From assembly GCA_021234155.1 (NCBI GenBank), contig JAJEKV010000274.1, positions 124,001-188,000 on the forward strand: a DNA stretch of 64,000 bases. Reading direction: 5' to 3'. Below, piece by piece: positions 34,755-44,511 of this stretch. This DNA comes from Isoetes taiwanensis (Eukaryota > Streptophyta > Lycopodiopsida > Isoetales > Isoetaceae). Made by a program: the position numbers and the translations under genes. Under the pieces are notes generated by a model. It saw nothing but the letters and a program-made list of their open reading frames with translations, searched no databases and was not told where the DNA came from. Positions within the stretch are counted from its first letter, which is position 1; every line of letters begins with the position of its first letter.

Positions 34755-35280
34755 GATTTTAGTCTACGAACATGAAATGCTTCAAACAACGAGCAGTATT
34801 GGTTTTCATTGGTTACCATTATTGGTTTATAACTAATAACAATGAAGCTAATGCATAATAAAACCATGCACATTTAATACAAACATATTGCAAACCATGT
34901 GCGTTTACCATGATTTAACCATACTAGTTTACCACAATAATCAACCACATTATAAAACCACATGAATAGAGCACTATATTAAACCATATCCAGAACCATT
35001 ATGTTATACCACATGGACAAACCATACTTTTAAAATACTATATTATACTACATCTTTTTACCAACATGCAATACCACTTTGATAAACTCCACAAAGAAGC
35101 CATTTGAAATTACCATGCCATAATACCACCTTAACAAACCTTACAAGAGAACCTATTAGTTTAGCCACATATGGTTTTTAATGAAATTAACCCACAAATA
35201 CGCATTGGTTTTTTAGAATGGTTTTCTAGTCATAACCATGGAAAAAACCATGTAGTGTTTTAATTTTGGGTGCCTTGTGT

Positions 35281-35381
35281 CTAGGTCCTAGGGGCAACTC
35301 TAGGGGCATGTCTTTTTAGCCTCACCATCCTAGTGCCACCTATCATAGTCCCATTGTTTTTTTATTACTTTGTTTAAGGTC
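35281..35381 (-). repeat. Last piece of the SINE-like tandem array
   Basis: TCTAGGTCCTAGGGGCAAC through TTTGTTTAAGGTCCA continues the unit cut at 21598. It ends where transposase sequence of A2 begins (35382), which marks the breakpoint that removed the rest of the A2 transposase. Confidence 0.88.
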
Positions 35382-35639
35382 CACTAGCATTTGCATCCTC
35401 ATGTGCTGAATGCAACAGCAACTATTGAAGTCCTTCAATTTCACAACAAACCAGGGTTTTAGCTTCTCAAAAGCTCAAAGACGAATCTTAATTTCTGGAT
35501 GTTGGTCCAGAAACCTCTTGAACAATAGCATCTGCATGAAATGAACACTAAACTATTAGGATGTGTATACCACACCAAACCATACACCATATCACGCCCC
35601 ACACTCATCATATTCACCAGAACGAGCACCTTAGTGCTG

Positions 35640-36400
35640 TGTACATTACCACACACCACACCACACCCCACCACACACCACACCATTCACCACACACCAT
35701 ACACCATACACCAAATGGTGGAGTGTGGAGTGGTGGTGGAGTGTGGTGGTGGGGGTGGTGGTGGTGGAGTGTGGTGGTGGGAGGTGGTGGAGTGGTATGT
35801 GGTGGTGGTGTGTGTAGTGGTGTATGGTAGTATGATGTGGTGTGGTGGAGTGGTGGTGGTGGGGTGTGGTGGTGGTGTGTGGTGTGGTGTGGTGGAGTGT
35901 GGTGGTGGTGGAGTATGGTGGGGGGTGTAGTGGTGGTGTTGTGGTGTGGTGTTGTGGATTGTGGTGTGGTGTGGTGGAGTGTGGTGGTGGTGGTGGTGGT
36001 GGAGGTGTGGTGTGGTACATGGTTGAGTGTGGTGGTGGTGGAGTGTGGTGGAGGGGTGTGGTGTGGGATATGGTGGAGTGTGGTGGAAGGGTGTGGTGTG
36101 GGATACGGTAGAGTGTGGTGGAGTGTGGTGGTAATGGACAATGTGATGCATGTGGTGGTAATGTGGTGGTCCCAAAGATGTGGTGGTAGTCTATGGTGGT
36201 GGGATAGATGATGGGGTGTGGTGGGGTGGGGGAAGAATAAATAAAATTGAATCCACACATATCATACATTAACATGCACACACCCACATGACACCATGGA
36301 CATAACGCACCCCACACCACACCACACCATCACGACACCACACCACACCACACCATCACGACACCACACATCACATCACATCACTTTTATCCTATTTCGT
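35640..36400. repeat. GTGGTGTGG minisatellite of A2
   Basis: Inverse counterpart of the array at 1941-2520, here longer and rich in GTGGTGGTG and GGTGTGGTG words, with CACCACACC at 36300-36375. All long frames across it are artefacts. Confidence 0.9.
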
Positions 36401-36532
36401 TTGACATAAGAAATCTGCCTAACCTGCTCTCATAAAGATTTCTGAAATTCGTACACCCTGATAATAATTACATTCCTCTTCTAATCATTAGAAAAGGATC
36501 TGGGTCCTAAATCCCGTTCCTGCGTCTGATTT

Positions 36533-37123
36533 TTGGCGTTTCATTCTCAATTCGAACAAGTTCATTCCGGCAACATGGTAGGAAGGATGTCCAGAGATCA
36601 CTACGGCTATTGTAGGGTGAGAGAGGAGGGCATTCGGCACATGTTAAACAGGGCTCGTGACCAATTTCTGAAAGTGGAAATGCGTAAATCCACCTTCTTT
36701 GCTGATTTCGAATCCAACCTAAAGGCATACAATAGACTGGATGCTGGGCCTTCAATGGCTATGCTTGGGGTCAGATTGACAGGAAGTGAGCTCTTAGACA
36801 AGGTCCATGAGCTTATGTTACATGCTACTGCAAGGGCAGCTGGTTTATTTGTTCTCTGTCACTTGTCCGCTCTGACTCTGCAACAGCGGGAATTACTAGC
36901 ATGGTTGCGTTCGTACCACCAGGGGATGCAGGAAGCACTGGCAAACCTCATCCTGTTAAATTCTGGGATGACTACAGAAAGCTTAGATGCTTTAGTGCGA
37001 GAAAACAATAATTTTGGATGCACCGGTTCTCGAGCCGATCATACCAAAGCATTTCTGTTGCTTAGAAATGCATGTAAATTTAGTTTCAGCACAGAGCTTT
37101 CAATGGAAAGCCAAATTTTGTAA
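36533..37123 (+). CDS. Open antisense ORF in the A2 transposase intron, unknown function
   Basis: A 196-residue open frame (a start at the internal MVGRMSRDHYGYCRV, about 36575, is equally possible). It contains YGYCRVREEGIRHMLNRARD, a DAGPSMAMLG segment and a predicted helical Leu/Ala-rich stretch (ARAAGLFVLCHLSAL, ELLAWLRSYHQGMQEALANL). A frameshifted homologue is at 1257-1742. It runs opposite to the transposase, inside its intron. No domain is recognised. It is either an accessory gene or a captured exon. Confidence 0.5.
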   Translation: MAFHSQFEQVHSGNMVGRMSRDHYGYCRVREEGIRHMLNRARDQFLKVEMRKSTFFADFESNLKAYNRLDAGPSMAMLGVRLTGSELLDKVHELMLHATARAAGLFVLCHLSALTLQQRELLAWLRSYHQGMQEALANLILLNSGMTTESLDALVRENNNFGCTGSRADHTKAFLLLRNACKFSFSTELSMESQIL

Positions 37124-38491
37124 AGCCAAATTTTTGAAGATCCTTTTTAATATATTATACTTTCCAAAGTGTGCTTGAACCCGACAAAAATTATCTTTAT
37201 TCAACAAAAATTTGTATCTTAGGATCGGGTTAGTTACCATTCTCAAATATTTTTAGAATTTGTACACACACCCAAGTAAAGGAGTACTCAATTCTGTCAT
37301 GTTCTAATATTCCAAACATTAAATATTGTATTTCAGACTAGAGTCAACTACACACAATTCACATGCTGCATACAGTACACCACAATCACTGTACAACACA
37401 ATAACCACCACATGCACCACCACACTAAGCACCATAACTAAGAAAACATGAATAATGAGAAATAAACTAACACCGTGATTCCTTCGGATAGTGGGCGACA
37501 TGTTCTTCTCTTACATTTCTCTCCAATCTTCTAGTTCTAACATCCTTTGTGTTAGGAGACACTCTGGTGTTCTCAATCAAAAAATTTTGAATCTTTTCTA
37601 TATGTTCATCTGAAATTGCATCGAATCTTTTAGCCCTCTTGTAAGAAACCCATTTCCAACCATTGTAATCGATCTCTTCCCTCTTTTCTTTTTGCCTTTT
37701 GCGGGTTTCTTGGGTGAACACCTAATACCTTTCCAAGATCTCATTTGGCTGATTTTGTCACTTGTTTGAGAATGCACGGTGGTACATCTGACATTGCAAA
37801 GGCAGCTATTCTTGGTCGCTAGGCGGTCATTCTTTGGTAGAGAGTTCGACGATCGCATGGAGTCCCGAGAGGCTCCTTATAACGATGCTCTTGGCTTCCA
37901 AATCCTTTAATTCTTCACCTATGAATTTTTCCAATGTTTTATCCCTCAAAAACTCAAGTAAAATTTCTTTCTTCATGCTATCCTCCATTCGTTTGGTCTG
38001 TTTATGGAAAGACGTTGGCAAATTAAGGACAATACGGCATTTACTGCTTGCACTTCTTGATGAACCGGATCCTTCTGCCAATTCTGCAAGCTCCAATTTT
38101 TCTCTTCTTCTTCTTTTCCTCTGACGTCTTTTCTTCAACATTTCTTGTTCCTTGGTTCTTCTTCGTTTTTCTCACATGCGAAATGCCGGTTTGTGGACAG
38201 ATTACCTCATTGACATCCATATCCACAATGGATTGGAGCTTGCAGCAAGGAGGGAGCCAAAGAACAGGACGTAGGCAAAGAACAGGAAGGGGCCAAAGAA
38301 TAGGAATTTGAATTTGAATTTTTGTTTTTGAAATTAGAATTTCCCCCACAAATTGGGACTCTATTCTTAAATAACGGCAGCTGAGCGGTGCCATAATTAT
38401 ACTTTCATACCACAAAAGTGGTGGATGCAACGCCACATTTTGGGGGGATAGGGGGACAGCCGAATTGGAACACCACAGCGTGCTTTTACCC

Positions 38492-39060
38492 GAAAGCACC
38501 ATTATGTAAGAAAGATTAGCCTATAAATACTTTCTTGAGAAAAATGCTTTAACTAAGTTGTTGATAAGATGTTAAATGGATTGTGGCATTTCCAATGTTC
38601 GTGTTGTGCTATAGACATCTTCATTTAGAAAAAATGTTCAGCCTTAAACATAGCGACTTACGTAGATTGAACCTCATGCTACAAAGCAATTCCCCTAAAC
38701 AATTGAGTTCTGGCATACTTAATCATATTCTATTGCTCAAAGACCGAAATGATTACACTGTTGACCACAATCTTTGACAACCTAGAGGTTAGCAGGTAGA
38801 CTTGGAGAGATTCAAGGCTATGGAGTTCTTTCAGTCTCTAAGGCAAGAATTCCCTTATGATAGACAAGAGCTTTGTGCCACTTATCAGGGTATTGCTGGT
38901 GCCTAGATAGTTAGCAGGTAGACTTATTTTTATGTAATGCCTTTAATTGGAGAGATTTAAGGCTCTGGAGTTCTTTCAGAAGAGCTTTGTGCCACTTATC
39001 AGTGTATTGCTGGTGCCTAGATAGTTAGCAGGAAGACTTATTTTTATATTGCTTTCTCCC
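38492..39060 (+). repeat. Downstream half of the retrotransposon fragment that A2 split
   Basis: From GAAAGCACCATTATG it matches 40909-41470 closely, including a possible coding stretch (QSNSPKQLSSGILNHILLLK) and two units of a roughly 120-bp repeat (GGAGTTCTTTCAG..CTTTGTGCCACTTATCAG). It continues the LTR and leader sequence that stops at 17758. Confidence 0.8.
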
Positions 39061-40500
39061 ACTTTATTTTCCCGCGAAAACACTTCAAACAGAAAATATG
39101 GAATAAAGACAAAGTTTTCAAGAAAATAGGCACTCCCATCTACACCTTCTATAATCGTCAGAATTTTTTTATCTACACTGTTATCACCCTTACTTCTAGC
39201 AAATTTAGCAAGACCATTGCAGTCAACAGAAGAGGCAGAGCTGGCAATTTTGGAGGGAGTTTCTGGCTAAGAATTGTTCCCAAAGTTATCTTTTTCTTTC
39301 TAGCTTTCTTTTTCCATTTATCTAATTCAGAAATGGAATTGGTTTTAATACTTTAACTGTCCATGTCAAATGGGTGAATCTTTTCCTGGTCTAGATTACT
39401 TTTTTGGATATGATGAGGAAACTCAGTTTTTTTTCACCCAGACATAAATTTGAAGCGTAGACATTTGAGAAGCAAAATGACAATTACTCAAATTGAGATT
39501 AGACAGAGTACCAACCAAGTTCGAAGACGCTTCCATCTCCTTGTGGACAGTATTATATAAATCAGTGTAATCCAACTCAACCTGCTCAGAGCCTGCAAAA
39601 CCACTTATCTTGCTTTTCCTACCTATGTTTTTTTTCTTTTTTCTCCTGAAAATAATCTAACATAGCTTCCTCTACAATGTTTTCCATAAATTTGTAATGC
39701 TTATCATTGACATCTCAGATTCTTCTGGTTTCGGAAGGGACAAGTGCATTTAACTTCAATAAATAGTTGGAACTTATGATGTGGTTGTCAGATGAAGCAG
39801 AGTCAGAAAAATCTAAGGATAATGATGATTTGTTGGCAATGAGGAGGAATAGAACGCTTTATAGGAGATAGCATCGCTGGTATGGCAACAGACAATTCTT
39901 TGCATTCTATCATCGATGACCATTTCTTCTTCCCTTATCAAGCTGCTCCCAATATTTTTTGAATAGAAGCCTTAGCACCATTGGATTTGTGCTCTCATTT
40001 TGAGTTGTTGTACTACTGATTATTGAGCAATTAAAAATTTTATCCCTTTTCATCAAAACCACTTCACAGTCTTCATCTCAACATTCTTGTAATACTTGGA
40101 ATGAATTATTGTTATTATATTCATTCAAACTATCAAAATTTGAGTCTGATTCACTAATATCTGATAACTCATCTTGGGTAGTGCCATTTTGATCGATTAC
40201 AGTACCTCTTTGCACGTTGCCTCCATCCTTGCTTGAAAACTTCATAACATTACCAGACTGTCTCCCCTGAAGTATATTATCCTTAATATACAATTTTGTT
40301 GTCGGACTCAATTTATTAAATTTAGCAATATGATCCCTTTCATTAAACGAGATACCTTTCCTTCTCATATAACTGGAATGTTCCACATTAGTTTCCTTTG
40401 TATTTAGATTGATATTCTCTTTGCCTGCATAAGGGATCTACAATCCCTTATCTAGCACTTTGATATTTCCATGTTTAACTGCTTCCCATTTTCCTTATAT
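39061..40500 (-). other. Unassigned sequence with a possible decayed minus-strand frame
   Basis: A frame at 40386-40078 (Ser/Asn/Asp-rich, contains SDISESDSNFDSLNEYNNNN) and scattered minus-strand pieces near 39850-39600 (DKHYKFMENIVEEAMLDYF) may belong to one decayed gene. No family is recognised. Confidence 0.3.
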
Positions 40501-41720
40501 AGATGTTTACTTTGTTTGGTACTCGAAAGCGGAAGACGCCCTTCGTTCTAGAAGGCGAATGAAGGCGAATGAGTCCAAACTTTTGATGAAGTTTATGAAA
40601 ATCCAAAGAAGGCCTATGAGAATCTGAAGAATCACGATAAGAAAAAAAGAGGGGCATCTACTCTACTCTACTCTACTCTACTCTACTCTACTCTACTCTA
40701 CTCTACTCTACTCTATTCTATTCTATTCTTTATGTTTCTCTATCATTGCAGCTCTCCTACGAGCAACATGGGTGGAAAGTTCTCATCCTAGTCCGCACCA
40801 AGGTAGCGGATAATCTAAGAAAGCAAGTTGATCAACTGTAGTTATCTTGGAACGTTCTAAGGACATGGTACCAGACGATCTAAGAGATCGAACACACAAG
40901 CAAAGAGAGAAAGCACCATTATGTAGGAAAGATTAGCCTATAAATACTTTCTTGCGAAAAATGCTTTAACTAAGTTGTTGATAAGATGTTAAATGGATTG
41001 GCAATGGCATTTCCAATGTTCTCGTTGTGCTATAGACATCTTCATTCCAAAAAAATGTTCAATCTTAAACATAGCGACTTACATATATTGAACCTCATGC
41101 TACAAAGCAATTCCCCTAAACAATTGAGTTCTGGCATACTTAATCATATTCTATTGCTCAAAGACCGAAATGATACACTGTTGACCACAATCTTTGACAA
41201 CCTAGAGGTTAGCAGGTAGACTTGAGAGATTCAAGGCTATGGAGTTCTTTCAGTCTCTAAGGCAGGAATTCCCTTATGATAGACAAGAGCTTTGTGCCAC
41301 TTATCAGGGTATTGCTGGTGCCTAGATAGTTGGCAGGTAGACTTATTTTTATGTAATGCCTTTAATTGGAGAGATTTAAGGCTCTAGAGTTCTTTCAGAA
41401 GAGCTTTGTGCCACTTATCAGTGTATTGCTGGTGCCTAGATAGTTAGCAGGAAGACTTATTTTATTATAATGCCTTTGAGATTCAAGGCTCTGGAGTTCT
41501 TTCAGTCACTAAGGCAGGAACTCCCTTATGATAGACAAAAGAGCTTTGTGCCACTTATCAGGGTATCGCTGGTACCTAGATATTTAGCAGGTAAATTTAT
41601 TTTTTTATAGTGCATTTAATTGGAGATAATTCAAGGGTCTGGAGGTCTTTCAATCACTAAAACAGGAATTCCCTTATGATAAACAAAAGAGCTTTGTGCC
41701 TCTTGGTCTGGTATCGCTGA
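40501..41720 (+). mobile_element. LTR retrotransposon fragment lacking A2 (empty site)
   Basis: 40505-40911 matches 17355-17758 and 40909-41470 matches 38492-39060, meeting at a single GAAA. The LTR-like end, a primer-site-like TGGTACCAGACG (about 40867) and leader are continuous here. From 41226 the roughly 110-145-bp repeat occurs about four times (41226, 41370, 41478, 41622), against two in the copy at 38.8 kb. No intact gag or pol frame is seen. Confidence 0.75.
40655..40730. repeat. (CTACT)n(CTATT)n microsatellite
   Basis: About a dozen CTACT units followed by CTATT units. In the sister copy at 17489-17575 the same place has unrepeated AT-rich sequence with a single ATTCTATTGTATTCT, the likely seed of the expansion. 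Confidence 0.9.
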
Positions 41721-43440
41721 TTGAAGGTCTGCAGGCTACGTACCTACAAGCAACTTTTACTGCATTCTTGATCCCTTTTGATCTTTAAAAGACGAATAAT
41801 GACTTTCAAATAATAGGTAGCAGAACATGCACAAATTAAAGAAGCTAATGAAACAATGGCTGCACCAGCATAGCAGGACCTCTTTGTATTTTACAGCAGT
41901 CTTGGATATGGATTATAATCTTGCATGTAGATGCAATGTGGACACTTAATATGAAAATCAAGAAATTCCTATTATGAATATAAGAAATGTACCGATGTCA
42001 TGCAGAGACTTGCCGGCGACCGAACAATCCACTGGACATGTTTAGAGCTTGAATTGGCAAAACCAGAGAGTATTCACCAAAGTACATATAATGTATTAAA
42101 GAATCAAATTGTCTGCAAATATACTGCACAAACAAAAACAGAGTTTGATTCTAAGTGTCACTGCAAATAGTCCAACTAATATTTGACAAACAAAGCACGA
42201 ACCCATTTTCTCCATTTGTTAAAATGATCCAAGATGAGTCAAGGAACCAGAGCATGCATCACAGTAAAAGTACTGATAATTGAATAGACCTATGAAACAG
42301 ACAAGAGATCCCAAGTGGAATATATTGCAGTGCAGCTCAAACTAGCTCCACGAGATTATTGCGGTTATGGGTGTCTGAGTGCCTCCTTGATAGGTAAGCT
42401 TTTGGAGCAACAGCATAATGTAAAAGAATTTTGTCAACATGTTAACAGGCATGAGCAAATTGTGGGTTCTTTTTTCCACCTAGGCTTCTGTAAGGTTGGT
42501 GGTTGCAGTGGCAAAAGATGGCTGGTTCAATTTCCCCAGTGGGCTGCATCCATGTGCTCCTGTATGGTACATGACATTGATAATTGCATTCACCAAGCAT
42601 AAAATAAAAGGTAAGAGACTTTTGGAAATGTTGCTCACTAAATCTCAGCTGGATGCCTACGCGTCTTCTACTGACTGAACAAGTGATAATGCCAACCTGT
42701 GTGTCTACTGTCTAACCAAATGTAGGGCACCAAGGTAAATGAGCAGAAGAGGTACTACAGTATATCGTGAGAGCAAAGATACTATCCAGGTCCCTTTTCC
42801 AGACTAGCCATGTGGATGTTCTGCATGCCCGATGAAAAGAGATGTCCAAGCACCTTGTAAACATTCTGCACAAACAAGAAGACGATCGATGCAGTCATAA
42901 TAAGATGCTTTCAAATCATTCTCTATATAACCTTTTCTCGTGAATGTGAAATACATATTAATTAAGCTAGACAATCACCTGCGTTGCGGACACAAATCAA
43001 TACAATAGCATCTAACGTTTTTACCTTTGTTGCATGTTGTCGTTGCATTCTAGTCCAAGAAGGCCTTCAGCGTTCTCAGCATAGAGCTCATGTATATCAG
43101 ACATAAATGATGCTGTGGCATGAATATCCAATTCAGAAAGGATGCAACATAAACCAATTAAGCAAAATATTGAGAAGTGATCAGTTTCAATCTATCTGGA
43201 ATGCGTCCCACTCGTGGAAGCATCCTGAGGCCAGGAATAGAATAAAGGAAAAGTGCTGCAAAAAGGTCATGAAATGCTTACGTTGCATCTACGGTTTGTA
43301 TGGCTGGCTTTGGGATCGCGCCAACATCCGACGAACAGCGAGATACTTTCTATTGTTAGTAAATAACAGGTATAAAATTGCCCACTTGCATTCTGTTGGT
43401 ACTACTTACATAATCCAGAGCCGGAGAACAGAAAGACGCA
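41721..43440. other. Upstream region of the kinase gene, no other gene recognised
   Basis: Short frames at 42315-42602 and 42496-42678 (GGCSGKRWLVQFPQW) look weakly coding but are not recognised. The kinase promoter should lie in the last few hundred bases. No clear TATA box. Confidence 0.35.
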
Positions 43441-44511
43441 ATGAACACAGAGATGGAGGAGACGGAAGAACAACTTCTCAATTACGCTTATTGGGCTTCA
43501 TATCCCAATCTGTTAGAGCGCTATGATCTGGTAAAGGAGATCGGCAAGGGTGGCCAAGCCACGGTTTTTCTTTGCAGGAGTAAAAGGGGAAGCAAGAAGC
43601 GGTTTGCTTGCAAGACCATCTCAACAACGGAGGTAGAATACACAGACCCAGAGAAGGAGATTTCGATCATGAAAAAACTAGACAGATGCCCTGGAATAGT
43701 CCATCTACACGAAGTAATCAAAGACGACGGATTCTGGCACTTGATCATGGAACTGTGCGAATGTAGCTTGCTTGACCTAATCGCCGAGAAAGGCAGGCTG
43801 TGCGAAGAGGAAGCAGCTCTTCTTATTCGAAACCTTGCATTAGCTATACAGAGTCTGCATCAAAACGGTATTATCCACAGAGATTTGAAGCCAGACAACA
43901 TCCTTGTGGCCTCAGCAGAAGAACCCTACGATGTTAGGGTTTCGGATTTTGGCAGCTCGGCTTGTTTTGAATATTTTGCTCCCAATTTTACGTCCATAGT
44001 TGGGACTCCAGACTACATGGCTCCTGAGGTTTGGCATGGGTTTTATTCGACAGAGATAGACATCTGGGGTCTGGGTTTGATACTGTATCAGTCCCTTACT
44101 GGCATGTATCACTTATCAGATTCAGAGACTGATTCAGAGCCTGATTCAGAGGCTGATTCCGAGATTATGTGCCAACAGCTCCTTCATGGCGACGATTTGG
44201 CTCCATCACAATTGGATTGGCCCCCTGGGATGGTGTCAGAACAAGCACGGAGTCTTGTTTTGAGTATGTTAAGGCCTGATCCAGACCAAAGAATATCTTT
44301 GCAGCAGATTTTATCTCACCCCTGGGTGGTGGAATACTCAGTTCCATTTGAAAGGAAGAAGATTTTACCTGATCAAAATGAAAAGGCAGCAGATCAAAGT
44401 TTAAATCAGAAAAGGCCTTGCTACGAAAATACTACATGCATGCTTCCTTCTAAACTCGTTAGAATTCAAGGTACAAATAATGGAGCAGTGAAGCCATCTG
44501 CAATTGCTTGA
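43441..44511 (+). CDS. Single-exon Ser/Thr protein kinase, CDPK/PPCK-like
   Basis: 356 residues with all kinase landmarks: GKGGQATV loop (35-42), FACK with K58, EKE in helix C (71-73), HRDLKPDN (146-153), DFG (169-171), APE (194-196), DIWGLG (207-212) and PDQRISLQQILSHPW (281-295). The catalytic domain is nearest the CaMK-type plant kinases (calcium-dependent kinase and PEP-carboxylase-kinase relatives). It has no EF hands, only a 60-residue Lys/Asn-rich tail. Between the DIWGLG helix and the C-lobe it has an unusual acidic run (SDSETDSEPDSEADSE, 226-241) from a 12-bp tandem repeat. The start was chosen as the first ATG before the domain, with a second at codon 5. No stops or shifts, so it is likely functional. 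The lack of introns could mean a retrocopy. Confidence 0.85.
   Translation: MNTEMEETEEQLLNYAYWASYPNLLERYDLVKEIGKGGQATVFLCRSKRGSKKRFACKTISTTEVEYTDPEKEISIMKKLDRCPGIVHLHEVIKDDGFWHLIMELCECSLLDLIAEKGRLCEEEAALLIRNLALAIQSLHQNGIIHRDLKPDNILVASAEEPYDVRVSDFGSSACFEYFAPNFTSIVGTPDYMAPEVWHGFYSTEIDIWGLGLILYQSLTGMYHLSDSETDSEPDSEADSEIMCQQLLHGDDLAPSQLDWPPGMVSEQARSLVLSMLRPDPDQRISLQQILSHPWVVEYSVPFERKKILPDQNEKAADQSLNQKRPCYENTTCMLPSKLVRIQGTNNGAVKPSAIA

Larger units (their letters stand above)
21599..35280. mobile_element. Element B: 13.7-kb CACTA-like transposon without visible transposase
   Basis: The ends are inverted: CACAAGGCATCCTAAAATT at 21599, and CACAAGGCACCCAAAATT read inward from 35280. A 3-bp duplication TCT flanks it. 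The first 650 and last 800 bases are packed with (T)ATGGTTTT / AAAACCAT words in many degenerate copies, like the subterminal repeats of CACTA (CMC/EnSpm) elements, which also make 3-bp duplications and have CAC-starting ends. No transposase is visible inside. It carries debris: SINE-like pieces, a LINE tail, a PPR relic, the mini-element and element C. Confidence 0.82.
35382..38240 (-). pseudogene. 5' part of the A2 transposase gene, truncated
   Basis: Minus-strand pieces match the A1 gene: about 38240-37827 (basic leader, then LEFLRDKTLEKFIGEELKD), about 37721-37467 (KRAKRFDAISDEHIEKIQNF, SPNTKDVRTRR) and, past the putative intron, 35530-35382. The catalytic domain is absent because the tandem array joins at 35381. 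The element could then only move with help from another copy. Confidence 0.6.
17759..38491. mobile_element. Element A2: 20.7-kb DNA transposon with GGGTAAAA ends, TSD GAAA
   Basis: The ends are inverted: GGGTAAAAACATGCTGTGG at 17759, and its near-copy GGGTAAAAGCACGCTGTGG read inward from 38491. The match covers 22 bases with two differences, and GAAA flanks both sides. The flanks together match the uninterrupted sequence at 40.5-41.5 kb with one GAAA, a related empty site. The right 3 kb encodes the start of a DDE transposase on the minus strand, and the left end carries an unrelated two-exon gene on the plus strand. Without element B (21599-35280) A2 would be about 7 kb, of which about 2.8 kb is a tandem array that replaced the rest of the transposase. 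Confidence 0.9.

Noticed and set aside
1-38491. One 38-kb transposon with 2.9-kb inverted ends spanning base 1 to 38491
   Set aside because: The ends at 17759 and 38491 share a GAAA duplication and an empty site at 40.9 kb, so the right copy belongs to A2. The left copy is a separate element.
43107-43526. Frame overlapping the kinase start as a separate gene
   Set aside because: It runs into the kinase in another frame, has no domain, and its end overlaps coding sequence that is clearly kinase.
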